The notes under the pieces were generated by a model. It did no database searches and had not been told where the DNA came from. It saw only the letters and a list, made by a program, of their open reading frames with translations. The position numbers were made by a program, and so were the translations under genes. DNA of 64,000 nt from CBDHFQ01 sp965262565 (GTDB lineage Bacteria; Bacteroidota; Bacteroidia; J057), in the NCBI GenBank assembly GCA_965262565.1, contig CBDHFQ010000033.1, positions 248,001 through 312,000 of the forward strand, read 5' to 3'. Below are positions 45,732 through 54,273 of this stretch, one piece after another (the stretch's first letter is position 1; each line of letters begins with the position of its first letter).

Positions 45732-47072
45732 TTATGATGATTTACACATCACTGGCTGGAAGTAAGTGCTGATAACGTTGACAATAGATGCTATTGCATA
45801 GATCGCACAAATCATTAAGAAAGGTAATACCGAAACTACAAATCGGGACTCCTCACCATCTTCTCCTATAATGGGCATTAAACTTAGGAAAACAGTGATA
45901 CCTATCATAACTATTCTTATACTGGAGATTTGACGAATATTCCTTACCATCTTGATCGTACTCTCTATCATAAGATATCCCAACAATATAAATAACATCC
46001 TTCCCACCATTTTGTACAGGAAAATCACAGGACCTTTAGGATCATAATGATAGATCTGTGTTCTGGGGCCAGTAAAAATCATCGTCTTGTATACAAAATG
46101 TTGAATCGCCTTTAGCGGTTGAGTAGTAATAGCAAGGACGGCTGCTTGTTGTCTTTTTTGACTATTTAAGAAGTGTACTTCCGTATTGATGTTAGGCGAT
46201 AATCCTTCCATGAGCGGTGGCGCCTCGGGAAGCATTTCCTTTGCTAGCTCTTCATGATCAGCTAAATGAGTCCATGCCTGCAGAAAATTGTATCCCGAAT
46301 GATTTGACCAAATAAGTTGTTGATGTCGGTAAAATAGCTGAGTGTGCCATATTCCAGAGAAAATGAGGATAGGTAGCAGAAAGTAGGCACATCTCCAGGT
46401 TCTTTGGATGTTCCAATATTGGTATAAATTCCATAGCACCAGGATAGGGAGCAGAGCAATCATAAAGGGTCTGCTCAATTCGGCCCAACTTAAACACAGT
46501 CCACTAAGGATCGCGTAGCTATTTGCCAACCAGGGAGTTAGGTTACATTTCCATGAAGCTTGTGCCAGGAGTATATAGAGCATGAGAAACAATGGGAGTA
46601 AAATGTCATAATACTGTGGATTAATCCCATGAACTCGAATAATTGCTTCTAAAAAAAGAACCGCTAAAAGGAATAGGATGGTCAGGTTTAGTTTGCTTCT
46701 TTGGTGAAAAAAAAGTGGGAGAAGTAACATGATGATGATGCCCTTTCTATATAATCCCTTAATGATCCAGCCAAATCCCCCTGAAAACTTATAGGTTAGT
46801 ATTTCTGCGAAAGCATATAAAGGTGGAATACCCGTTCGTAACTCCAGAAAAAATCTCTCAATTTCATCCCAACTTTCAGGCCATGTTCCCAGGTCCGCTG
46901 GTGGAAAAATATTCATCCAACCCATAGCGATGACGGCGGTAACACCATGGGTGGCCCACGAAGCATAATATATCCATACAACATATATGAACAAAAAAAC
47001 TCGATGATGCCTTTCAGGAAAGTAACGCCTGAATAACTGGATCATATTGGACATAGCAGAAGTTAAATTCAC
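45732..47072 (-). CDS. GT-C-like polytopic membrane protein, probable glycosyltransferase
   Basis: This 446-residue protein has about nine to ten membrane helices. The arrangement (a helix near 25-45, then an acidic-aromatic stretch WPESWDEIERFFLELRTGIPPLYAFAEIL in the first outer loop, then clustered helices and a large outer loop near 245-330) resembles GT-C glycosyltransferases that use lipid-linked sugars. The identification is by topology only; no diagnostic motif is firm. It converges on the DUF192 gene with 6 bases between the stops and is divergent from the first PKD lipoprotein across 192 bases. Confidence 0.55.
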   Translation of the reverse strand: MNLTSAMSNMIQLFRRYFPERHHRVFLFIYVVWIYYASWATHGVTAVIAMGWMNIFPPADLGTWPESWDEIERFFLELRTGIPPLYAFAEILTYKFSGGFGWIIKGLYRKGIIIMLLLPLFFHQRSKLNLTILFLLAVLFLEAIIRVHGINPQYYDILLPLFLMLYILLAQASWKCNLTPWLANSYAILSGLCLSWAELSRPFMIALLPILVLWNLYQYWNIQRTWRCAYFLLPILIFSGIWHTQLFYRHQQLIWSNHSGYNFLQAWTHLADHEELAKEMLPEAPPLMEGLSPNINTEVHFLNSQKRQQAAVLAITTQPLKAIQHFVYKTMIFTGPRTQIYHYDPKGPVIFLYKMVGRMLFILLGYLMIESTIKMVRNIRQISSIRIVMIGITVFLSLMPIIGEDGEESRFVVSVLPFLMICAIYAIASIVNVISTYFQPVMCKSS

Positions 47073-47264
47073 AGATTGGAAGATAGAAAGAAATGGAATA
47101 TAAAGTTACTGATATGGCACATTGGCACCTATTCATAAATATCTCTCCTACTCAATAATATTACAGCTTTTCCCGATCAAAGGAATGCTGAAATATACAC
47201 AAGAAGAAAGTACCTCAAAGGAATTCCCTGCACCAATTTAAGTGAATAACCGACATAAGGAAAT

Positions 47265-49229
47265 ATGAATCATTACACACACATTGCAGCATTCTTCTTT
47301 CGATTATTACCTCTCATGCTCATATTTGGAGCTTGTATGGATCGAGAAATCATTCCAGATACCGTTTCACAACAAATAAATGCAGGTTTTAGGGTTGAAA
47401 ACGATAGTTGTACCGCTCCCTGTGAGGTGAGATTTTTTAACACTTCTCAAGGCGCTACATCATTTATTTGGAGATTTGGAGATGGGACATTGTCGGAGGA
47501 ACCTAATCCGACGCATATATATGATGAAGGAGGCACTTTTGATGTGCGGTTAACTGCTCAGGGAGAAGGGAATGTAACAGATGATACTATAGGGACTGTT
47601 TTTATAGCTATGCCCAGTCCCAATGCAGTGATAGCTCGATTTGACGTGGATAATGATAGCTGTATTGCCCCTTGTACCGTTTCCTTTGATGCGAGTAATT
47701 CTCAAAATGCCACTAGTTTTTCCTGGGACTATGGTGATGGTCAAAGTGAGAATGGCTCATTAGTATCTCATAACTATGATATAGTGGGTCAATATGAAGT
47801 GAGCCTTATCGTAGAAGGAACGGAAGGCAAGGATACCCTTGTGCGTACGATTACTATTTTGCCTAGTGGTTTAACAGCTTGCTTCAATATTGACAGCATA
47901 AGTAATAATGGATTTGCTCCAGCGACTGTATACATTTCCGATTGTTCGGTAGATGCAGTCTCCTATAGTTGGGCATGGGGAGATGGGACAAGTCCTTCTT
48001 CAGAGAGTGGTCTTATTAATCATGTATATGAAAGGGATGGAGAATTTCAGATTACCCTTACCATTTTTGATCAACAAGGGAATGAAGATCAGGTTACTAA
48101 GACCGTTACTATTTCTGCGGCACTTACTTTTGAGAAAACATTTGGGGGAACTCAATCGGATTTCGGTGTCTCTATAATTCAAACAGAGGATGGAGGGTTT
48201 ATGTTGTTGGGAACCACCGCAAGTAAAGGCTTGGGAGGATTTGATATATGGTTGATAAAAACGGATGAAGGAGGAGATGTGGTATGGGATCGAACGTATG
48301 GAGGGTTTGGGGATGACTTTGGAGAGACGGTTATTCAAACGCAGGATGGAGGATATGTATTAGTGGGGGATACCTTTAGTAAAGGGGCCGGGAATGCGGA
48401 TACCTGGTTAATAAAGATAGATAACAACGGGAATGTCTTATGGGATCGCACATTTGGAGGAACGGAGATAGAGGATGTTTCTCCCCAAACAGTCATCCAA
48501 ACAGATGATAATGGATTTGCTATTATAGGAAATACGACGAGTAAAGGAGCAGGTGATTTGGATTTTTGGTTGATTAAAACAGATTGGCAAGGGAATTTAT
48601 TGTGGGATCAGACATTTGGAGGGAGTGGGGAGGATTACGCTCGGGCGATTGTTCAAATGGATGATGGAGGATTCGGTTTATTTGGTCAAACAGTAAATAA
48701 AGGAGCGGGAGGTTTTGATTTTTGGTTGGTTCGTACCAATGGATTAGGCAATCAGCTGTGGGATCAAACCTACGGAAGAGAAAGCGGGGAATTTGGTTAT
48801 GGCTTGCTGAAAAGGGATCATGGAGGCTTGGCATTATTTGGTAGTGGTGCTGGGAAAGGAACAGCTACAGATGATTTTCTGCTCATATTAACAGATGATG
48901 ATGGGAACATTTTATCAGAATCTTTATATGGTGGATTGGAGACAGATGGTGCCAGGACCTTTACCCAGACGATTGATGGAGGCTTTGCTTTAGCTGGAAC
49001 GACCAACAGTCAAGGAGCAGGTGCATTTGATTGGTGGTTAGTAAGGACGGATAAAGATGGGAACCAGCTTTGGGATCGAACATTTGGTGGAGGGGGGAAT
49101 GAGCAGATTCTATCCATTATACAAACAGCCGATGGAGGATTTGCGTTGTTGGGAGAAACAGAGAGTAGAGGTCAGGGTAATTTCGATTTTTGGTTGATAA
49201 AAACAGATCCTGAAGGTAATGTGAATTGA
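47265..49229 (+). CDS. PKD-domain, seven-blade propeller-like lipoprotein, copy 1
   Basis: This 654-residue protein has a signal peptide with lipobox (LIFGAC, Cys24), then three PKD domains (about 36-115, 121-200, 204-285) with the family WxxGDG core (for example FIWRFGDG, FSWDYGDG, YSWAWGDG). The first two also carry a paired DSCxAPC motif that could form a disulfide. From about 288 to the end there are seven repeats of about 50 residues, of the form DGGFxLxGxTxSKGxGxxDFWLIKTDxxGNxxWDRTFGG. The first repeat lacks its front strand and the last ends early (IKTDPEGNVN), as expected for a closed propeller. It is probably anchored on the outer membrane. The ligand is unknown. Confidence 0.85.
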   Translation: MNHYTHIAAFFFRLLPLMLIFGACMDREIIPDTVSQQINAGFRVENDSCTAPCEVRFFNTSQGATSFIWRFGDGTLSEEPNPTHIYDEGGTFDVRLTAQGEGNVTDDTIGTVFIAMPSPNAVIARFDVDNDSCIAPCTVSFDASNSQNATSFSWDYGDGQSENGSLVSHNYDIVGQYEVSLIVEGTEGKDTLVRTITILPSGLTACFNIDSISNNGFAPATVYISDCSVDAVSYSWAWGDGTSPSSESGLINHVYERDGEFQITLTIFDQQGNEDQVTKTVTISAALTFEKTFGGTQSDFGVSIIQTEDGGFMLLGTTASKGLGGFDIWLIKTDEGGDVVWDRTYGGFGDDFGETVIQTQDGGYVLVGDTFSKGAGNADTWLIKIDNNGNVLWDRTFGGTEIEDVSPQTVIQTDDNGFAIIGNTTSKGAGDLDFWLIKTDWQGNLLWDQTFGGSGEDYARAIVQMDDGGFGLFGQTVNKGAGGFDFWLVRTNGLGNQLWDQTYGRESGEFGYGLLKRDHGGLALFGSGAGKGTATDDFLLILTDDDGNILSESLYGGLETDGARTFTQTIDGGFALAGTTNSQGAGAFDWWLVRTDKDGNQLWDRTFGGGGNEQILSIIQTADGGFALLGETESRGQGNFDFWLIKTDPEGNVN

Positions 49230-49281
49230 GGTTTAGGCCTTTATTTCCTATAGTTGTATTGAATATAAAATACAACGACAC

Positions 49282-51231
49282 ATGCGCCTAATACCTTTAC
49301 TCAGTATATTGCTATTCTTTCTAATATATTCCTGTGCAGATAGAGAAATTATACCCAACGAAATTGTAACTACTGTAGAAGCCAGTTTTACCGTAGCAAA
49401 TGATAGTTGTACCGCTCCATGTGAGCTTCAGTTCAACAGCACTTCCCAAGGAGCTAATTCTTTTCTGTGGAGATTTGGAGATGGAGGAGCATCAGAATTA
49501 GAAAATCCCGCGCATCGCTATGATAATGGTGGTACTTATAATGTTACTTTAACGGTTACTGGACAAAATAGTGCAACTGATGATACGACTGTAGCTGTAT
49601 TTATTCAGGAACCCGCACCTGATGCTGTCGTAGCTCGCTTTTCTGTAAGTGATGATAGTTGCCTGGCTCCTTGTATAGTTTCTTTTGATGCGAGTAATTC
49701 CCAAAATGCGGATAGTTTTAGCTGGGATTTTGGGGATGGGAATACAGCCTCGGGAGAGACCACGACACATCAATATGAAAATGCAGGTATATATGAAGTA
49801 ACCTTGATAGCTGAGGGAGGCTCTGGAAAAGATACCAGCACACAAAATATATCCATCCTAATAGACACTACCCCTATTTCTACCTTGAAAGCTTGCTTTA
49901 CCATTGATAGCATTAGTAATGGAGGATTTGCTCCTGCCACGGTATTTGTTACTAATTGTTCTGTAGGAGCTATCTCTTATGCATGGCTTTGGGGAGATGG
50001 GTTTACCGGTTCTACACAGCAAGATCCCGGAAGTCATGAGTATGATGTTCCCGGAGAGTTTGAGATTAGTTTAACAGTGAGAGATGGAGATGGCAATACG
50101 GATGATACGGTGATGGTTGTCAATATTTCAGATGTACTTACCTTTAATAAAACCTATGGAGGAAGTGAGGAAGATCACGTAGAAAGGATTATTCAAACGA
50201 ATGATGGTGGCTACGCTTTATTTGGTCAAACGGAAAGCAAAGGAAATGGAGGAACAGATTTTTGGATGATTCGCACGGATGTAACAGGAGAAGTTGTGTG
50301 GGAAAAAACGTTTGGAGGGAGTAGTGATGACGATGGAGAATTTATTATTGAAGATACAGATGGAAGCTTCTTTTTGTCTGGAGAAACGCGAAGCAAAGGA
50401 GCGGGAAGAGGAGATTTTTGGGTCATAAAAACCGATCCTGATGGGAATGTTATCTGGGACAGGACTTTTGGTGGGGAGGAAAATGAAATACCACGCTCTA
50501 TGATCAGAGCTACTGATGGTGGTTTCGCTATTATAGGGAATACGACGGCCAATGATGTATCTGATATTTGGTTAGTAAGAATTAGTAATCTGGGGAATAT
50601 TATCTGGAGCGAAATGTATGGAAGGGCGGGATTTGATGCTGCGGGAAGCGTTACAGAGTCTGCCAATGAGGGATTTGTGCTTTCAGGAAGTTCAACGGCC
50701 TTGGCTCCTGAAAGAACCAGTGGTTGGCTGATAAGGGTAGGGTCTAGTGGAGATACTGTTTGGAGTAATTTTTATGGCGATCGTGGCAATGATAGATTTA
50801 TCACTCATATTTCAACTGAAGATGGAGGAATAGCAGCCATTGGAAGTTCGGGAGAAGTAGGCTCTTCGGAAGCAGATATTTGGTTGGTGAGGACAGATGG
50901 TGAGGGAAGTCTATTATGGGAAAAGAGATATGGAGGATCAGAAAGAGAATTTGGGAATTCCCTCATTCAATTAGAAGATGGTGGTTTTGTGTTAGTAGGT
51001 GGGACAAGGAGCAAGGGCAATGGATCGAATGATGTGTGGGTGATCAGGACGGATGCGAATGGGGAGATCATCTGGGACAAAACATATGGTGGGGTAGAAA
51101 ATGATTTTGCTGAAGACGTTATTCGTACAGCTGATGGTGGACTGGCCATCGCAGGAGATACGGAAACAAATAGTGCCGGATCTGCCGATTTTTGGTTTAT
51201 CAAAACAGATGCTGAAGGGAATGTAGAGTAG
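49282..51231 (+). CDS. PKD-domain, seven-blade propeller-like lipoprotein, copy 2
   Basis: This 649-residue paralog lies 52 bases downstream of copy 1. It has a lipobox (LIYSC, Cys18), the same three PKD domains (FLWRFGDGG, FSWDFGDGN, YAWLWGDG) with the DSCTAPC and DSCLAPC motifs, and seven repeats from about 285. Repeats 4 and 5 (WSEMYGRAGFDA, WSNFYGDRGNDR) are the most divergent. It ends IKTDAEGNVE. The close spacing and same orientation suggest co-transcription with copy 1. The divergence of many blades argues that the copies are not recent. The function is unknown. Confidence 0.85.
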   Translation: MRLIPLLSILLFFLIYSCADREIIPNEIVTTVEASFTVANDSCTAPCELQFNSTSQGANSFLWRFGDGGASELENPAHRYDNGGTYNVTLTVTGQNSATDDTTVAVFIQEPAPDAVVARFSVSDDSCLAPCIVSFDASNSQNADSFSWDFGDGNTASGETTTHQYENAGIYEVTLIAEGGSGKDTSTQNISILIDTTPISTLKACFTIDSISNGGFAPATVFVTNCSVGAISYAWLWGDGFTGSTQQDPGSHEYDVPGEFEISLTVRDGDGNTDDTVMVVNISDVLTFNKTYGGSEEDHVERIIQTNDGGYALFGQTESKGNGGTDFWMIRTDVTGEVVWEKTFGGSSDDDGEFIIEDTDGSFFLSGETRSKGAGRGDFWVIKTDPDGNVIWDRTFGGEENEIPRSMIRATDGGFAIIGNTTANDVSDIWLVRISNLGNIIWSEMYGRAGFDAAGSVTESANEGFVLSGSSTALAPERTSGWLIRVGSSGDTVWSNFYGDRGNDRFITHISTEDGGIAAIGSSGEVGSSEADIWLVRTDGEGSLLWEKRYGGSEREFGNSLIQLEDGGFVLVGGTRSKGNGSNDVWVIRTDANGEIIWDKTYGGVENDFAEDVIRTADGGLAIAGDTETNSAGSADFWFIKTDAEGNVE

Positions 51232-51364
51232 AAAATTAAATAGTATTTTTCTTTAGGGATATAACAAAATGTTGTATAATTGCATTGTAATGTGATTCCT
51301 GATTTTTTTGATTAATCACAAGCTATACTGTAAGACCTTTATCCACACGCTGATTGCATAACGC

Positions 51365-53332
51365 ATGTACCTAAGACATATACCCATATTGGTGATCGCT
51401 TTTTTTATTGTCCTTTTTGCCTGTAACGATCGAGAGCTTGTTCCTGATACTACCTCTTCCCAGTTGGTGGCTAGCTTTAGCATAGAAAATGATAGTTGTA
51501 CTGCTCCTTGTGAAGTGAGATTTTTAAATAATTCTTTAGGAGCATCATCATTTTCCTGGAATTTTGGGGATGGTAATAGTTCAGAATTAGTCAATCCCGA
51601 ACATCGATATGAAAGTGGAGGCACCTTTAGTGTTAAACTGACAGCTTTCAGTAATAATAATATCTTTGCTGATACGACAAAATCAGTATTTATTAGATCT
51701 GCCAGCCCTGAAGTTGTGATTGCTCGATTTACTTTCGAAAATGACAGCTGTATAGCCCCTTGTACGGTTTCCTTTGATGCAAGTAATTCTCAAAATGCTG
51801 ATAGTTATATTTGGGACTTTGGAGATGGGAACACAGATACGGGAAGTGCAGTATCCCATGAATTTGAAACTTCGGGAGAATATAGTGTTAAGCTAATTGT
51901 TTCTGCAGACAGTGAAAACGATACCAGTACTCAAACAATTCTAATACTGGACCAGCCTGTGAATCCTGCTCCCACTCTCAGAGCTTGTTTTACGATCGAT
52001 AGCATCAGTAACAATGGGTTTGCACCAGCGACGGTCTTTTTATCTAATTGTTCAGAAGGAGCTACTTCCTTTTCTTGGTCTTGGGGAGATGGGTCAGAAG
52101 CATCTACTGAAGAAGCTGGTAGTCATACTTTTGATCAAGCTGGGGAGTATGAAATTAAGCTTACCGCTCAAGATATAGATCGTAATTTAGATGATACGAG
52201 TATAGTAATTAATATTCTGGCTCCAAATACTTTTGAGCAAACACTAGGAGGTCCTCAAAGAGAGGATGCCGAATCATTAATAATTACTGAGAGTGGGGAT
52301 TATGCTATATTGGGTAATACTTTTAGTCAAGGAAGTGGAGGAAGCGACTTTTGGCTGATAATGTTGAATGAAAATGGAAACGTGATTTGGGATCGGACTT
52401 ATGGAGGAACAAGTGGAGATTTTGCCAATGATATCATCCAGACTTCGGATGGAGGATTTGCCCTTTTGGGTGAAACCCAAAGTAAGGGAGAAGGAAGAGC
52501 TGATTTTTGGCTCGTGAAGACTGATATAGATGGAAATGTTCTTTGGGATAAAACCTATGGAGATTCAAGGACTAATGCTGGATTTTCTCTAATCCAAACA
52601 TTTGACGGAGGATTTGGATTGCTAGGAGTCACTGCTCAACAAGATACAGGGGCAAGTATTTTTGATTTTCATTTTATTAAAACTGACCATCTTGGAAATA
52701 CAATTTTTGAAAGGATTTATGGAGGGGTAGAAAGTGATTTTGCCAGATCCATTGTCCAAACAACTGATGGAGGATTTATATTATTTGGACAAACGGAAAG
52801 TAGAGGTGCAGGGCAAAGGGATTTTTGGTTAATAAAGACGAATACTATTGGGAATGTATTATGGGATAATACCTATGGAGGGGGGCAAGATGAATTTGCA
52901 TTTAAGCTTATCCCTCTTAGAGAAGGAGGTTTCGGATTATTTGGTAGTACAGAAAGCCAGGGTGCGGGAAATTTTGATATGTATTTAATAGTAACAGATG
53001 AAAATGGAAATATAATATTTTCAAATACTTATGGAGGTATTAGTTTTGATTCAGGTAGATCTATAGTACAAACTTCAAACGAGGAATTCACTGTAATTGG
53101 TATTACTACTAGTAAGGGACAAGGAGAGAATGATTATTGGTTAGTTCACACAGATAAAAGTGGAGATTTAGAATGGGATCGAACTTTTGGAGGAACAGAA
53201 GATGATTCCGGAATTAATGTCAAGCAAGCTAGTGATGGGGGATATATAATAAGCGGTATTACTCAAAGTAAGGGGTTAGGAGATGATGACATCTGGCTCA
53301 TCAAAACAGACTCCGAAGGAAATGTAAATTAA
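51365..53332 (+). CDS. PKD-domain, seven-blade propeller-like lipoprotein, copy 3
   Basis: This 655-residue paralog lies 133 bases downstream of copy 2, a larger gap that could hold its own promoter. It has a lipobox (VLFAC, Cys20), three PKD domains (FSWNFGDGN, YIWDFGDGN, FSWSWGDGS) with DSCTAPC and DSCIAPC, and seven propeller-like repeats from about 288, ending IKTDSEGNVN. The protein shows no T9SS sorting domain; surface delivery, if any, would follow the lipoprotein route. It converges on the Uma2 gene with 4 bases between the stops. Confidence 0.85.
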   Translation: MYLRHIPILVIAFFIVLFACNDRELVPDTTSSQLVASFSIENDSCTAPCEVRFLNNSLGASSFSWNFGDGNSSELVNPEHRYESGGTFSVKLTAFSNNNIFADTTKSVFIRSASPEVVIARFTFENDSCIAPCTVSFDASNSQNADSYIWDFGDGNTDTGSAVSHEFETSGEYSVKLIVSADSENDTSTQTILILDQPVNPAPTLRACFTIDSISNNGFAPATVFLSNCSEGATSFSWSWGDGSEASTEEAGSHTFDQAGEYEIKLTAQDIDRNLDDTSIVINILAPNTFEQTLGGPQREDAESLIITESGDYAILGNTFSQGSGGSDFWLIMLNENGNVIWDRTYGGTSGDFANDIIQTSDGGFALLGETQSKGEGRADFWLVKTDIDGNVLWDKTYGDSRTNAGFSLIQTFDGGFGLLGVTAQQDTGASIFDFHFIKTDHLGNTIFERIYGGVESDFARSIVQTTDGGFILFGQTESRGAGQRDFWLIKTNTIGNVLWDNTYGGGQDEFAFKLIPLREGGFGLFGSTESQGAGNFDMYLIVTDENGNIIFSNTYGGISFDSGRSIVQTSNEEFTVIGITTSKGQGENDYWLVHTDKSGDLEWDRTFGGTEDDSGINVKQASDGGYIISGITQSKGLGDDDIWLIKTDSEGNVN

Positions 53333-53336
53333 AAGC

Positions 53337-54098
53337 CTACTCCTCCATTCCCAACTCCTTTAATCGCTGGCGAAGCCGTTCGTTTTCGGCTTCGGCTTGA
53401 TCGGCTCTTCGTTTTTCGGCCTCTACCTTTTGTTCCGCTGCTTCTAATTGATCTTTTAAGGCTTCCGGGGTATCAAAAGGTGCTTTATCGGGCATCAAGG
53501 CGCGAAGTTTTCCATCAAACACTTCCAACCAAATCATTAATCTCGAACTTTGCCAGGGAACATGCCCATCTTGTTTACTAGTCAATTTGCCATCTACTCG
53601 CTCATACACAAAGAAAGCTTCATGTTCAGGGTCCAGCATGATATATTCCTCTACACCATAAGTATCGTAAAACATTAATTTCCGTGCCATCTCTATCGGA
53701 GAATTGCCTGGAGAAAGGATCTCCATCACCACCTGAGGAACGATTCCTTCTTCTTCCCATTGCTTATACGAACCTCTATCTTTATCGGGTCGACCAAACA
53801 CCACCATTACATCTGGAGCGACCTTAGTCTTATTATCTCCTTCTACCGGATACCAAAAGAGATCCGTCGCAACAAATACTTCTTTATTGCGAAATAATAA
53901 GCGGAGATTCATGTACAAGCTGAATATCCACCTGAGTTGTATGGTGTTCTCTGCCAAAGGTTGTCCGTCTGATTCTGGATAATAAATATGGTCAGTCGCA
54001 GATAATATCTTGGATTGAGCTTTCATTTCAGTCTCCTTATTATCCAATAAGATAATCAAAGCTATCCTATGAAGCAACAAAGAGTGCCAGGACATCAT
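53337..54098 (-). CDS. Uma2/DUF820 family protein (PD-(D/E)XK nuclease fold) with C-terminal coiled coil
   Basis: The frame gives 253 residues; the ATG at codon 26 (54023, MKAQSKILSATDHIYYPESDG) fits the domain start better. The Uma2 fold shows the acidic active-site positions in VAPDVMVVFGRPD and VVMEILSPGNSPIEMARKLMFYDTYGVEEYIMLDP. Family members of this type are common in cyanobacteria and occur in Bacteroidota, with no settled function. The C-terminal 45 residues (AEQKVEAEKRRADQAEAENERLRQRLKELG) form a coiled coil, suggesting oligomerisation. The gene stands alone between two surface-protein arrays, and its Glu/Arg/Ala-rich tail is more GC-rich than its neighbours. A transferred origin is possible. 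Confidence 0.85.
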   Translation of the reverse strand: MMSWHSLLLHRIALIILLDNKETEMKAQSKILSATDHIYYPESDGQPLAENTIQLRWIFSLYMNLRLLFRNKEVFVATDLFWYPVEGDNKTKVAPDVMVVFGRPDKDRGSYKQWEEEGIVPQVVMEILSPGNSPIEMARKLMFYDTYGVEEYIMLDPEHEAFFVYERVDGKLTSKQDGHVPWQSSRLMIWLEVFDGKLRALMPDKAPFDTPEALKDQLEAAEQKVEAEKRRADQAEAENERLRQRLKELGMEE

Positions 54099-54273
54099 AA
54101 AGCGGAAAAGTAGTAGACAGGAATTTCCTCATTGGCACATATCCCTCCATCCCATAGGTTTCTCTTCATCTCTACTATTTTACCCAAATATTTCTTTCCC
54201 AACATCCAATCTTACCCACCACCCGTAAGTATCCCGAATTTTTAAAGTTTAACACTATCACATCTTTGATTGT

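Larger units (their letters stand above)
47265..53332 (+). repeat. Tandem array of three paralogous PKD/propeller lipoprotein genes
   Basis: Three consecutive genes share the same order of lipobox, three PKD domains and seven blades, at 47265-49229, 49282-51231 and 51365-53332. They descend from local duplication. Confidence 0.9.

Noticed and set aside
50226..50666. Long minus-strand frame across PKD copy 2 (and similar ones in copies 1 and 3)
   Set aside because: Repeated blades produce matching antisense frames rich in Ser and Pro; they are shadows of the repeat.
51291..51320. TGTGATT ... AATCACA before PKD copy 3, resembling a Crp site
   Set aside because: The half sites TGTGA and TCACA are 20 bases apart instead of the 6 of a Crp site, so the resemblance is probably chance.
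47265..53332. PKD copies as T9SS cargo
   Set aside because: All three have lipoboxes and end in the last propeller strand; no sorting domain is present.
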